This document shows positions 1 to 7,481 of a DNA stretch of 64,000 bases, piece by piece. Numbering within the stretch: position 1 is the stretch's first letter; each line of letters begins with the position of its first letter. The DNA comes from Bin87 sp965219925 (GTDB lineage: Bacteria; Chloroflexota; Dehalococcoidia; Lucifugimonadales; UBA3495), in contig OZ244795.1 in the NCBI GenBank assembly GCA_965219925.1, positions 4,216,001-4,280,000 on the forward strand. Reading direction: 5' to 3'. Under the pieces are notes generated by a model. It saw nothing but the letters and a program-made list of their open reading frames with translations, was not told where the DNA came from and did not search any database. The translations under genes and the position numbers were made by a program.

Positions 1-444
1 GCTGTTTTAGCAGCGGCGATTATTACTGTATTCGCTTGGCTTCCTCAAACTGCTCCTGTTTTGGAATCCAAACTGGAAGGAAATCGGACAAATATCTACA
101 GAACAACTGCTGCCATCTCTGGCTCGCTACTCGGATTTTCACTGACAATTTCGACACTTGTGCTAGGACACTGGGATTCACCACGTCTCACCCTAATCAG
201 GAAACACAACCAACGTACTCACGAGATATGGACGACACTTCGCCAAACAACATGGCTCTTGGCCCTGCTAACCATCATTTCGATAGTTGCCATAGCGCTG
301 GACACCGACAAGGAGCCGTTCAAGCCAATACTGACTCCATTTCTTATATTATTGGGGCTGATGATGACGAGGCTAGGCAGAGCGATCTGGATTATTCACG
401 AAATCAGCAAAACAATTACGACGGGGTCACAATCGGACCTCTAG
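1..444 (+). CDS. Membrane protein, 5' end outside the window
   Basis: The frame is open from base 1 and stops at 442-444, so the start lies upstream of the window. The visible 147 residues hold about four hydrophobic segments: near residues 1-14, then a stretch after a short polar loop (ISGSLLGFSLTISTLVLG), one around TWLLALLTIISIVAIAL, and one around PILTPFLILLGLMMTRLG. The N-terminal segment is followed by a charged loop. I do not recognise the family. A TTG at 61 could serve as an internal start, but it would cut off the first membrane segment. The next gene starts 39 bases downstream. Confidence 0.55.
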   Translation, partial: AVLAAAIITVFAWLPQTAPVLESKLEGNRTNIYRTTAAISGSLLGFSLTISTLVLGHWDSPRLTLIRKHNQRTHEIWTTLRQTTWLLALLTIISIVAIALDTDKEPFKPILTPFLILLGLMMTRLGRAIWIIHEISKTITTGSQSDL

Positions 445-483
445 CAATGAGACCACCGCCCAAAATTGGGGTGATCCGTACGC

Positions 484-1257
484 TTGCTCATGATAACTAG
501 GAATACTTGGACCCGCCAGCAATTGCTGGTGGCGTTCGCCATGTATTGCCGGATGCCGTTTGGTAAGATTAGCTCGCGGCATCCTGATATTATTCGGGTC
601 GCGACGGATATAGGCCGGACGCCGGCGGCTCTTTCGATGAAGATGGGGAACATCGCCAGCCTTGACCCGGCGATTACTTCAACGGGGCGCAGTGGGTTGC
701 GGGCCGCTTCGGCCAATGATAGGGCGATGTGGGAAGAGATGAACAGTGATTGGGAGCGGTTTGCGGTTGAGTGCGAACAAGCTCTGATGGAAATAGAGGC
801 CATTCCAGAACCTGTCGACGACGGAATACCAGATTATGATGTTTTACCCGTTGGCGAAGACCGGATTGTGCAAGCGACTACCCGCATGGGGCAGAGATTC
901 TTCCGGGCAGCGGTCTTGAGCGCATACAATGAACAATGCTGCATCACCGGGCTTACAATTCCCAAGTTGCTCATAGCAAGCCATATTGTCCCTTGGCGTC
1001 ATGATATCGCCAACAGGACGAATCCCCAGAACGGCCTATTGCTGTCTGCGCTGCACGATAGGGCATTCGATGCTGGCTTACTTACCATCAATGACGATAT
1101 GACCGTCCGAGTGTCCCGTGAGAGTATCGTAGCCGCTGGCGAATTTTTCTCAACTGCTATTGGTCATTACGACGGCCGGCCGATTTCTCTACCGGAAAAA
1201 TTTGCGCCCGATCAAGAGTTTCTCGCCTACCATCGGGAGCGCATCTTCCAAGGGTGA
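484..1257 (+). CDS. HNH restriction-type endonuclease (HNH_2 family)
   Basis: This 257-residue protein matches the layout of HNH_2 nucleases. An N-terminal helical DNA-reading part (WTRQQLLVAFAMYCRMPFGK, then IGRTPAALSMKMGNIASLDP) precedes a C-terminal HNH domain. The HNH residues are visible as CCITGL (152-156), SHIVPW with His167, PQNGLLLS with Asn183, and LHDRAFDAGLL with His191. Such proteins usually act as restriction or homing-type double-strand nucleases. No cognate methyltransferase is adjacent. The start is TTG at 484, with an in-frame ATG at 490. A truncated vsr reading frame follows after 7 bases, suggesting remains of a restriction island. Family assignment is firm; specificity is unknown. 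Confidence 0.82.
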   Translation: MLMITRNTWTRQQLLVAFAMYCRMPFGKISSRHPDIIRVATDIGRTPAALSMKMGNIASLDPAITSTGRSGLRAASANDRAMWEEMNSDWERFAVECEQALMEIEAIPEPVDDGIPDYDVLPVGEDRIVQATTRMGQRFFRAAVLSAYNEQCCITGLTIPKLLIASHIVPWRHDIANRTNPQNGLLLSALHDRAFDAGLLTINDDMTVRVSRESIVAAGEFFSTAIGHYDGRPISLPEKFAPDQEFLAYHRERIFQG

Positions 1258-1264
1258 GTAGCAG

Positions 1265-1588
1265 TTGACGACGCGCGTCCGCAAGTTGCCCGGCGCACCC
1301 GACTTGGTGCTCCGACGCTACAATGCTGTCGTGTTGGTGCAGGGTTGCTTCTGGCACGGGCACGATTGCCGCAAGGGGCAGAGTCAGCCGGCTACCAATC
1401 AGGAATTTTGGAATCGGAAACTGGACGGCAATCTTGCCCGCGACGCTGCCAATCGCACCAAACTCCGGGCACTAGGCTGGGCGGTGTTCGTAGTTTGGGA
1501 ATGCCGCTTACGTGAAGATACTGATGCTTTGCTAACGCACCTGCGGATAATGCGGTCCAGCAGCAGCTGGGACGGCGGCGGCGGGTAG
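1265..1588 (+). pseudogene. vsr: Very short patch repair endonuclease, 5'-truncated
   Basis: The 107 residues correspond to the C-terminal two thirds of Vsr, which nicks T:G mismatches left by deamination of 5-methylcytosine. The core is clear: LPGAPDLVLRRY with the metal-binding Asp, VQGCFWHGHDC with the two catalytic His, FWNRKLDGNLARD, and LGWAVFVVWEC. About 40 residues normally precede LPG and include the catalytic Glu of the N-terminal helix. Here an in-frame TAG at 1259-1261 sits just upstream, and the HNH gene ends at 1257, so that part is missing. The only start is a TTG at 1265. Vsr normally pairs with a cytosine-5 methyltransferase, and none is visible here. It is probably inactive. 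Confidence 0.75.
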
Positions 1589-1765
1589 TGGCCGTCGGCT
1601 TGTTATGTGCTAACTGCAATATGGGTATCGGTAAATTCGACCACAACTCGCAATTGCTGCTATCGGCTACAGCGTACCTTGAGAAATGGAGCGGCTCAGC
1701 CATCTCATCAGCGTAGTTCGGATTTTGCTATGATCGGCACTCAGAAGGAAGAAAGGAGTTCCATA

Positions 1766-2047
1766 ATGGCACTTGCTAAAAACGACATTGAGCGCCTGAC
1801 GCTGGACGACTTGCTCGAAGCCATCAACCCGTCACCGCCTTCTTTGGAGGAGCGCTTGCGGCGCGCCCTCGCCGGCACCATTAAGCATTGGCAGAACGGC
1901 CATCTCACCGACGAACAGGCCGAAACCATTATAAGGGCGATAGTCGCTACCAGTGTCAATCGCCAGATGAATGAAATGGTGAACGACTTTTTCGCTCCGC
2001 GCCACCGCCGGGGCGCGGCATCGCCCCGCCGCTTTTTGCTGATGTAG
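1766..2047 (+). CDS. Small hypothetical protein
   Basis: A 93-residue protein starts at an ATG preceded by a strong AAGGAAGAAAGGAG-type ribosome-binding site at about 1745-1758. The frame is open further upstream, but that part looks non-coding and has no such site. The protein is mostly helical and charged (IERLTLDDLLEAI, LEERLRRALAGTIKHW, LTDEQAETIIRAIVATSV) and ends in a basic tail. There are no membrane segments and no recognised domain. The next gene starts 14 bases downstream, so the two are probably co-transcribed. The 177 bases before this gene (1589-1765) hold nothing else I can identify. Confidence 0.5.
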   Translation: MALAKNDIERLTLDDLLEAINPSPPSLEERLRRALAGTIKHWQNGHLTDEQAETIIRAIVATSVNRQMNEMVNDFFAPRHRRGAASPRRFLLM

Positions 2048-2060
2048 TTGGAGGTACATT

Positions 2061-2510
2061 ATGGGGGTCGAGTCGGACAAACCAGAACCGGATGGACAAC
2101 TTCCTATGGCGGGGAATGGACACATCGATTCCTCGGAGACTCCGTTACCTTCTCAACTTCAAAGAAGGCTACCGCCGGAAGTTGTAACGATCGCGCTTCA
2201 AATGCTCGAATCCCAGGTTGGGACTGATAGCACTACGACGCTGGACTTGACCGATGAGCAAAAAGGGCAACTCATTGGCTTGGTTGGAAGGAAATCAGAT
2301 CAAGAGCATAGCTTTAAGAAGTGGTTGCTCGTTTCCGCTTGCTTCATGTTTTGCTTTATCATATTGGCTATAATTGGTCTCATAGTCTTTATGATCGTGC
2401 AAGGTGAGACTGCTACCTTAGGGCCAATTCTATCCGGCCTCGGCGGGTTGATTGCTGGCTTGGCCAGTGGCATTGGCGGTACGTATTGGTACGTTTCCCG
2501 CCGACATTAA
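2061..2510 (+). CDS. Two-pass membrane protein of unknown function
   Basis: This 149-residue protein has an ATG start with GGAGG at 2050-2054. The first 85 residues are polar and probably cytoplasmic, including LDLTDEQKGQLIGLV. Two hydrophobic segments follow, VSACFMFCFIILAIIGLIVF and a Gly-rich one (ILSGLGGLIAGLASGIGG). A short basic end (RRH) closes the protein. The layout resembles small signalling or toxin-like membrane proteins, but there is no motif to name it. Its partner is probably the small protein just upstream. Confidence 0.5.
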   Translation: MGVESDKPEPDGQLPMAGNGHIDSSETPLPSQLQRRLPPEVVTIALQMLESQVGTDSTTTLDLTDEQKGQLIGLVGRKSDQEHSFKKWLLVSACFMFCFIILAIIGLIVFMIVQGETATLGPILSGLGGLIAGLASGIGGTYWYVSRRH

Positions 2511-2614
2511 CACCCCGCCCCCATCCTTGCCCCGTACCCCTTCCCCTGCTACACTTGCGGCATTGCTATCTACCTGTTATTCGCTACTGACGCATCGTAA
2601 GGAGAGGCCGCATT

Positions 2615-3868
2615 ATGCTGATTGGCCATTTTACCGAACAGCCCTGGCAGGATGAAAGTTCCGGGCTTATGGGCACCCAGAGCGTTGACCTGGGTATTTC
2701 CAACAGCCACTACCGTCCCGAGGTCGGCGCCCAGCTCTACAACCGCTACCTCGATGAGAAAGTTTACGCCGAGGAAATGGGCTTCGACGCCGTGATGCTC
2801 AACGAGCACCACTCCACACCCTTCTGTATGCAGGGTGTTACCAACGTCGGCGCCTCCATCCTGGCCCGCATCACCAACAAGGTCAAGATCATCATCCTCG
2901 GCAACGTGCTGCCCATTTGGGACGACCCGCTGTGGTTGGCCGAGCAGCTGTCCATGATCGACATGATCTCCCACGGCCGGCTGGTGTCCGGATTCGTGCG
3001 CGGCGGCGGTCGTGAGAGCTGGTCCCATAACTCTCCGCCCCACTTCAACCGCGAACGATTTGAAGAGGCCCACGACCTCATCATCAAGGCCTGGACCGAT
3101 CCCGGCCCGTTCCGCTGGGAGGGCAAGCACTTCCACTACCGGTACGTGAACCCCTGGGCGCGCCCACTGCAGGAGCCGCACCCGCAGGTCTGGATCCCGT
3201 CCACCGTGTCGGTTGAGACCGTGAGGTGGTGCGCCGAGAAGCGCTATCCGCTGGTGCTGCTGGCCACCAAGCTGGAACCCACCCGCGAAGCCTTCCAGCT
3301 CTACCACGACACCGCCGCCGAGCATGGCTACGAGTCTGGCACTCAGAACGTGGCCTACCTGTGGAAGGTGCACGTCGACGAGACCGAAGAGAAGGCGGAA
3401 GAAGTCGCGCGGAAATACCTGTCCGGCGTCAGCAACCCCTTCCTGGCCGGCAACGAGGGCGGCATCAACCCCGCCATCATGAGCCTGCCCGGCCACACGT
3501 CCCGCAACTCCCGCCGCCTGTCCGCCTCGGCCTTCGGTCCCGCCGGACGCTTCGGCGCCAACCGGCGACCCTACGAAGACCAGGTTGCCGATAGCACCAT
3601 CATCGCCGGAACCCCCAAGACGGTTATCCCCAAGATCCGCGAGGTTCTGGAATACCTGCGGCCGGGCTCTGTGTTCTTCTGGGACGGCGACGGCGCCATG
3701 ACCCACGATGACCAGATGCGCAGCCTGCGCCTGATGGGTGAGGAAGTCATCCCCGCCGTCCGTGAGATGGGCAAGGAGTTGGAGCTCTACTCCCCATTCG
3801 AAGTGGACGCCAGGACCAACCGGCCCATCGTGGACGCCTCCGCAACGGCTACCACTACAGCGGACTAG
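2615..3868 (+). CDS. LLM-class flavin-dependent oxidoreductase
   Basis: This 417-residue protein belongs to the bacterial luciferase-like fold (FMN or F420 dependent monooxygenases and reductases). Family features include an early YAEEMGFDAVMLNEHH strand-helix unit, the VKIIILGNVLPIWDDPLWLAEQLSMIDMISHGRL stretch typical of the barrel, and FVRGGGRE, ERFEEAHDLIIKAW and QVWIPSTVS segments. The substrate cannot be read from sequence. AAGGAG at 2599-2604 precedes the ATG at 2615. It is transcribed alone. A long reading frame on the opposite strand is a high-GC shadow. Such genes are numerous in SAR202 Chloroflexota, where they are proposed to attack recalcitrant organic matter. Confidence 0.85.
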   Translation: MLIGHFTEQPWQDESSGLMGTQSVDLGISNSHYRPEVGAQLYNRYLDEKVYAEEMGFDAVMLNEHHSTPFCMQGVTNVGASILARITNKVKIIILGNVLPIWDDPLWLAEQLSMIDMISHGRLVSGFVRGGGRESWSHNSPPHFNRERFEEAHDLIIKAWTDPGPFRWEGKHFHYRYVNPWARPLQEPHPQVWIPSTVSVETVRWCAEKRYPLVLLATKLEPTREAFQLYHDTAAEHGYESGTQNVAYLWKVHVDETEEKAEEVARKYLSGVSNPFLAGNEGGINPAIMSLPGHTSRNSRRLSASAFGPAGRFGANRRPYEDQVADSTIIAGTPKTVIPKIREVLEYLRPGSVFFWDGDGAMTHDDQMRSLRLMGEEVIPAVREMGKELELYSPFEVDARTNRPIVDASATATTTAD

Positions 3869-3916
3869 GGCGGTATTACGCCTGGAATCCGGCCTTTGCC
3901 GGAATGGCCGGGGAAT

Positions 3917-3945
3917 ATAGGGGCGAGTTTGATACTCGCCCCTAT
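3917..3945. repeat. Palindromic repeat, 12-bp arms
   Basis: ATAGGGGCGAGT (3917-3928) and ACTCGCCCCTAT (3934-3945) form a perfect inverted repeat with a 5-base loop. It lies between the flavin oxidoreductase and the transporter. There is no T-run, so it looks more like a dispersed REP-type hairpin than a terminator. It also argues against placing the transporter start at the ATG at 3904, which would translate the hairpin. Confidence 0.6.
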
Positions 3946-3966
3946 GCAATGGGCAGGCAGTGCGAT

Positions 3967-4929
3967 ATGACGGCTGATCACACTGGCCATGACCGTGGCC
4001 ACGACCATCGGAGCTCCAGCAAGCGCGCGCTGCTGATTGTGCTGGTTCTGGTGGCCAGCCACATGACGGTTGAAATAGTCGGCGGCATTCTTTCGGGCAG
4101 CCTGGGCCTGCTGGCTCATGCCGCCCATATGCTCACCGACGCCGTTGCCCTGGGCCTGGCGCTGTTCGCAGTCTGGATTGCGGGACGCCCGGCAAGCATC
4201 ACGCGCACCTATGGCTTCCACCGCACCGAAGTGCTGGTCGTGATGTTCAACGCTCTGGCCCTGTGGGTGCTGGCCAGCTGGATTTTCTACGAAGCTTACC
4301 GGCGGTTGAGCGAACACGGGTCAGCGCACAATCACGAAGTGGAAGGCGCGACAATGCTGATTGTCGCCGGCATCGGGCTGGCTATTAACACCGTAGCCGC
4401 CTGGATACTCTACCGGTCGTCACGGCACAGCATTAACGTCGAAGGGGCCTTCTGGCACATCATGGCCGATCTGATGGGCTCCGTCGTGGTGGTGGTGTCC
4501 GGCGTCCTCGTGCTGCTTTTCGACTGGGACCTGGTGGACCCCATTCTCAGTATGCTGATCGCCGCGCTAATTCTGGTCAGTTCCTGCCGTCTGGCCATCA
4601 AGGTGTTCCGCGTGCTGCTGGAGGCAACCCCGCCCCACCTGGATATGTATCGTCTGTGCAGCGCGCTGGAGGATGTGGAAGGCGTAACCCTGGTTCACGA
4701 CGTTCACGCCTGGTCTATCACCACCGGCTACGACGCTCTCACCGCCCATGTGCTCATTGACTCCGATTACCGGGGAGAACTTGAGCCGCTGTTGCGTCGC
4801 CTGCGGCAGATTGCCTACCAGGAATTTGGCATTCACCATATCACCATACAAATGGAGCAGTCGGTGGCGGATTGCACCGAAAACCACCACGTTGGGCACC
4901 TGGCTGCCAGGTCGCGCGCCGAAGTATGA
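3967..4929 (+). CDS. CDF-family divalent cation efflux transporter (copy 1)
   Basis: A 320-residue cation diffusion facilitator, which exchanges Zn2+-type ions for protons in the inner membrane. It has a His-rich N-terminus (HTGHDRGHDH), six membrane segments and a cytoplasmic C-terminal domain (DVHAWSITTGYDALTAHVLI). The transport site is read as HxxHxxxD in the second segment (His51, His54, Asp58) and HxxxD in the fifth (FWHIMADLMGS). Position 51 is usually Asp, as in the downstream paralogue. I chose the ATG at 3967 over 3904 because the intervening codons would cross a palindromic repeat. The stop overlaps the start of the next CDF gene (ATGA), so the two are translationally coupled. Confidence 0.88.
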   Translation: MTADHTGHDRGHDHRSSSKRALLIVLVLVASHMTVEIVGGILSGSLGLLAHAAHMLTDAVALGLALFAVWIAGRPASITRTYGFHRTEVLVVMFNALALWVLASWIFYEAYRRLSEHGSAHNHEVEGATMLIVAGIGLAINTVAAWILYRSSRHSINVEGAFWHIMADLMGSVVVVVSGVLVLLFDWDLVDPILSMLIAALILVSSCRLAIKVFRVLLEATPPHLDMYRLCSALEDVEGVTLVHDVHAWSITTGYDALTAHVLIDSDYRGELEPLLRRLRQIAYQEFGIHHITIQMEQSVADCTENHHVGHLAARSRAEV

Positions 4930-5885
4930 CACCGACTCGATACGGCGACCACGATGGCTCTGCCCACGACCACCGGGAGGCCGGGCGGCGACGCCTGCTG
5001 ATTGCGCTGGCGCTGATTTCCGGCTATATGGGCGTTGAGATAGCAGCGGGCATTCTTTCGGGCAGTCTGGCCCTGTTGGCCGACGCCGCCCATATGCTCA
5101 CCGACGCGGCCGCCATCGCATTGGCTCTTTTCGCGATGTGGATTGCCAACCGGCCAGCCTCCATTGAGCGCACTTTCGGATATTACCGCACTGAGGTGCT
5201 GGCCGCCCTGTTCAATGTCGTCAGTCTGTGGGTGGTTGCCGGCTGGATTTTCTTTGAGGCTTACCACCGCTTTCGGGAAGTCCCGGAGGTGGCTGGCGGC
5301 ATCGTACTGGTGGCCGGCTGTGCGGGGCTGGTCGTCAACCTGATTGCCGTCTGGATACTGCGCCGTTCCGCCGGGCACAGCCTCAACGTTGAAGGCGCCT
5401 TCCGACACGTAATGGCGGACTTGATGGGGTCAATCGGCGTGGTTATTTCCGGCGTTCTGACCCTGGCTTTTGGCTGGTGGATTGCCGACCCCATCCTGGG
5501 AGTGCTTATCGGAGCGTTGATCCTGGCCGGTTCCTGGCGTTTGGTCGGCAAGGTCTTTCGGGTTCTGTTGGAAGGCACGCCGGCGCACCTGGATATGGGC
5601 CGGCTCTGCAGCGAGCTGGAAAGCGTGACGGGCGTGACTCTGGTTCACGATATTCACGCCTGGACTATTACCTCCGGCTATGAGTCGCTCACCGCCCACG
5701 TACTGGTTGACCTCGATTATCCGGGAGAGCTGGAAACCCTGCGCCGCCAATTGCAGCAGATTGCTTACAAGGACTTTGGCATCGCCCACATTACCATACA
5801 GATTGAGCAATCACTGGAAGGCTGCACCGAACGCCACCACTTTGACCATCTGCTAGCGCCGGATGCGGGCCGGGTGATTGAATAG
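4926..5885 (+). CDS. CDF-family divalent cation efflux transporter (copy 2)
   Basis: A 319-residue paralogue of the gene upstream, overlapping it by ATGA. It has the His/Asp-rich N-terminus (YGDHDGSAHDH), six membrane segments and the canonical transport residues: DxxHxxxD in segment two (Asp53, His56, Asp60) and HxxxD in segment five (FRHVMADLMGS). The cytoplasmic domain carries TLVHDIHAWTITSGYESLTAHVL. The last 33 bases overlap the convergent Uma2 gene. Two coupled, non-identical CDF genes may give a heterodimer or different metal range. A fragment of this gene's 3' half recurs at 6752-6870. Confidence 0.88.
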   Translation: MTPTRYGDHDGSAHDHREAGRRRLLIALALISGYMGVEIAAGILSGSLALLADAAHMLTDAAAIALALFAMWIANRPASIERTFGYYRTEVLAALFNVVSLWVVAGWIFFEAYHRFREVPEVAGGIVLVAGCAGLVVNLIAVWILRRSAGHSLNVEGAFRHVMADLMGSIGVVISGVLTLAFGWWIADPILGVLIGALILAGSWRLVGKVFRVLLEGTPAHLDMGRLCSELESVTGVTLVHDIHAWTITSGYESLTAHVLVDLDYPGELETLRRQLQQIAYKDFGIAHITIQIEQSLEGCTERHHFDHLLAPDAGRVIE

Positions 5886-6428
5886 CTGGGCCAGCGGCAG
5901 GCTGAAGTCCGGGAACAGTGGCGTAGTCAGCGTATCCTCCGACGTAAGCGCCGCCCGCTCCCTATACGCTCCATCCACTAGTTCCAGCACGGTCAGCGTA
6001 TCCGCAACTGCGTCGATGATCCAGTATTCCGGTATTCCCCTGGCCTCGTAGTGCCGTCGTTTGGTGACCAGATCGTGATTCCGGTCTGACGAAAGCACTT
6101 CCACCACGATGTCTGGCGCACCGTCTATGACGGTGCGGCCAATGATGCCGGTGCGATCAGAGCGGATCACGGTGATGTCCGGCCCAACGGCGGTATTGCT
6201 CGATAGGACTACGCCGGGTCCGTGCAAGACTATGCCCAGGCCAGACTCTAAAATTTGTAGGCCCAGATACATCGCCAAGACGGTCGCGAGAAACTGGTGG
6301 TCGGGTATCGGGAACGCGGCCATGTACACTATTCCGTCGATGAGTTCGCAGCGCGGCTCCATTTCGGGCAAGGCCAGGAACTCCTCAAGGGTCATACGCG
6401 TGCCGGCCTGGATGTTGGTGGTGGTCAT
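5853..6428 (-). CDS. Uma2 family nuclease-like protein (copy 1)
   Basis: A 191-residue Uma2 (DUF820) protein with a PD-(D/E)XK-like fold. It shows MTLEEFLALPEMEPRCELIDG near the N-terminus, then VGPDITVIRSDR, the core GAPDIVVEVLSSD with a lysine shortly after (LVTKRRHYEARGIPEYWIID), and the family's C-terminal TTPLFPDFSLPLAQLF. Uma2 proteins are abundant in Cyanobacteria and Chloroflexota and their role is unsettled. The gene overlaps the end of the CDF gene tail to tail. Its two ends are nearly identical to the second Uma2 copy at 6846-7421 while the middle is very different. Confidence 0.82.
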   Translation of the reverse strand: MTTTNIQAGTRMTLEEFLALPEMEPRCELIDGIVYMAAFPIPDHQFLATVLAMYLGLQILESGLGIVLHGPGVVLSSNTAVGPDITVIRSDRTGIIGRTVIDGAPDIVVEVLSSDRNHDLVTKRRHYEARGIPEYWIIDAVADTLTVLELVDGAYRERAALTSEDTLTTPLFPDFSLPLAQLFNHPARIRR

Positions 6429-6495
6429 GGTAATTGCCCCACTCCGTGAAACTTGCCGGATTGTACCATTCTCACCTGTGCCATCACCCCACTGT

Positions 6496-6751
6496 CACCC
6501 GCCGGCCTTCGTTGCTGGACTGGCGGATGGCGTCGATGAAGTGGTGCAGGCCGACGGCGTGGTCGAAATCGGGCGCTGCGTCCTCGCCGTTGGAAGTTCC
6601 ACGGATGGAAGCGGCGAATTTGCTGTACAGTTGCCCCACGTTTAAGCCTCGCTGGCTGGCATTTCGGGAGCCAGGATCAGTTCCTCGGAGGGGACGAGGT
6701 CTTGCAAGTCGTTGCCGCCGTGGGCGCCGCGGATGTTTACTTCCTTCAACT
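6496..6751 (-). pseudogene. 3' fragment of the Gfo/Idh/MocA oxidoreductase gene
   Basis: About 255 bases are almost identical to the 3' end of the intact oxidoreductase gene at 7482-8588 (matching roughly 7494-7749). The copy has a one-base deletion (CACGTTTAAGCC against CACGTTGTAAGCC) and no 5' part, so it cannot encode a working enzyme. It ends abruptly at the motif TTCCTTCAACTG, where a transporter fragment begins. That junction is what a tandem duplication leaves behind. Confidence 0.75.
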
Positions 6752-6870
6752 GGCGCTGATCCTGACCAGTTCCTGGCGTTTGGTCGGCAAGGTCTTTCGG
6801 GTTCTGCTGGAAGGCTGCACCAAACGCCACTACTTTGACCATCTGCTAGCGCCGGAGACGCGCCGGGAGT
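6752..6870 (+). pseudogene. Fragment of the CDF transporter gene with an internal deletion
   Basis: This stretch matches the 3' part of the second CDF gene. The bases encoding SSWRLVGKVFRVLLEG match 5517-5578, then the sequence jumps to the part encoding GCTKRHYFDHLLAPE, matching about 5818-5863. The missing 240 bases lie between two copies of GAAGGC, so a short-repeat deletion is likely. It has no start and overlaps the Uma2 copy 2 gene tail to tail, exactly as the intact CDF gene overlaps Uma2 copy 1. Confidence 0.72.
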
Positions 6871-7421
6871 TCAAATATCCGGGCCAGAGGCAGGCTTAAC
6901 TCCGGGAACAGTGGGGTGGTCAGCGTGTCAGAGGCCGTGAATACCGCCCGTTCCACGTACTCGCCATCATCGTTCAACGCCAGCGCTGTGAGTGTATCGG
7001 AGTCGCCGTCGAGGATCCAGTATTCGGGAATACCCGCGGCTTCATACCGCCTTCGTTTGGTTACCAAGTCGTCGGTTCGATTCGATGAAAGAACTTCTAC
7101 CACAATGTCGGGAGCGCCGTAAATGCGGACATCGTGGATGATGTCCGCACGTTCCGCGCGAATCACTACAATGTCCGGCGCAACCGTTACATTTTCCCCG
7201 AGCACTACGTCAACCGGCAATAGGACCAGCGCTGATTCATCATCAAGTTGTTGCTCCAGGCCGCTATACAATCGGCCAGCCTTGATTTGGTGCCTGGGTG
7301 TGGGTTGCGGCATTAAGTACAACTCTCCTTCATGAAGCTCGCAACGCTGCTCCATTTCGGGCAAGGCCAGGAACTCCTCAAGAGTCATACGTGTGCCTGA
7401 CTTGATGTTAATCGTCGTCAT
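6846..7421 (-). CDS. Uma2 family nuclease-like protein (copy 2)
   Basis: A 191-residue Uma2 protein starting at the ATG that gives MTTINIKSGTRMTLEEF; the open frame extends 11 codons further but without a better start. It shows CELHEGELYLMPQPTPRHQ, VAPDIVVIRAERADI, GAPDIVVEVLSSNR and AGIPEYWILDGDSDTL. Compared with copy 1, the first 25 and last 60 residues are close, while residues about 30-95 are largely different. The middle therefore probably came from another Uma2 allele by recombination. It is followed on the same strand by the oxidoreductase fragment. Confidence 0.82.
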   Translation of the reverse strand: MTTINIKSGTRMTLEEFLALPEMEQRCELHEGELYLMPQPTPRHQIKAGRLYSGLEQQLDDESALVLLPVDVVLGENVTVAPDIVVIRAERADIIHDVRIYGAPDIVVEVLSSNRTDDLVTKRRRYEAAGIPEYWILDGDSDTLTALALNDDGEYVERAVFTASDTLTTPLFPELSLPLARIFELPARLRR

Positions 7422-7481
7422 TGTGACTTCCCTCAGTACCTCAACTGGGTGCATTGTAGCAGTGCATCAGCCGCCGGTTGG

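Noticed and set aside
2570..3949. A 459-codon open frame opposite the first LLM oxidoreductase
   Set aside because: Shadow of the real gene; repetitive Gly/Val/His composition and no start signal.
3904..3966. The earlier ATG at 3904 as start of the first CDF transporter
   Set aside because: It would translate a 12-bp-arm palindromic repeat; the His-rich N-terminus typical of the family begins at 3967.
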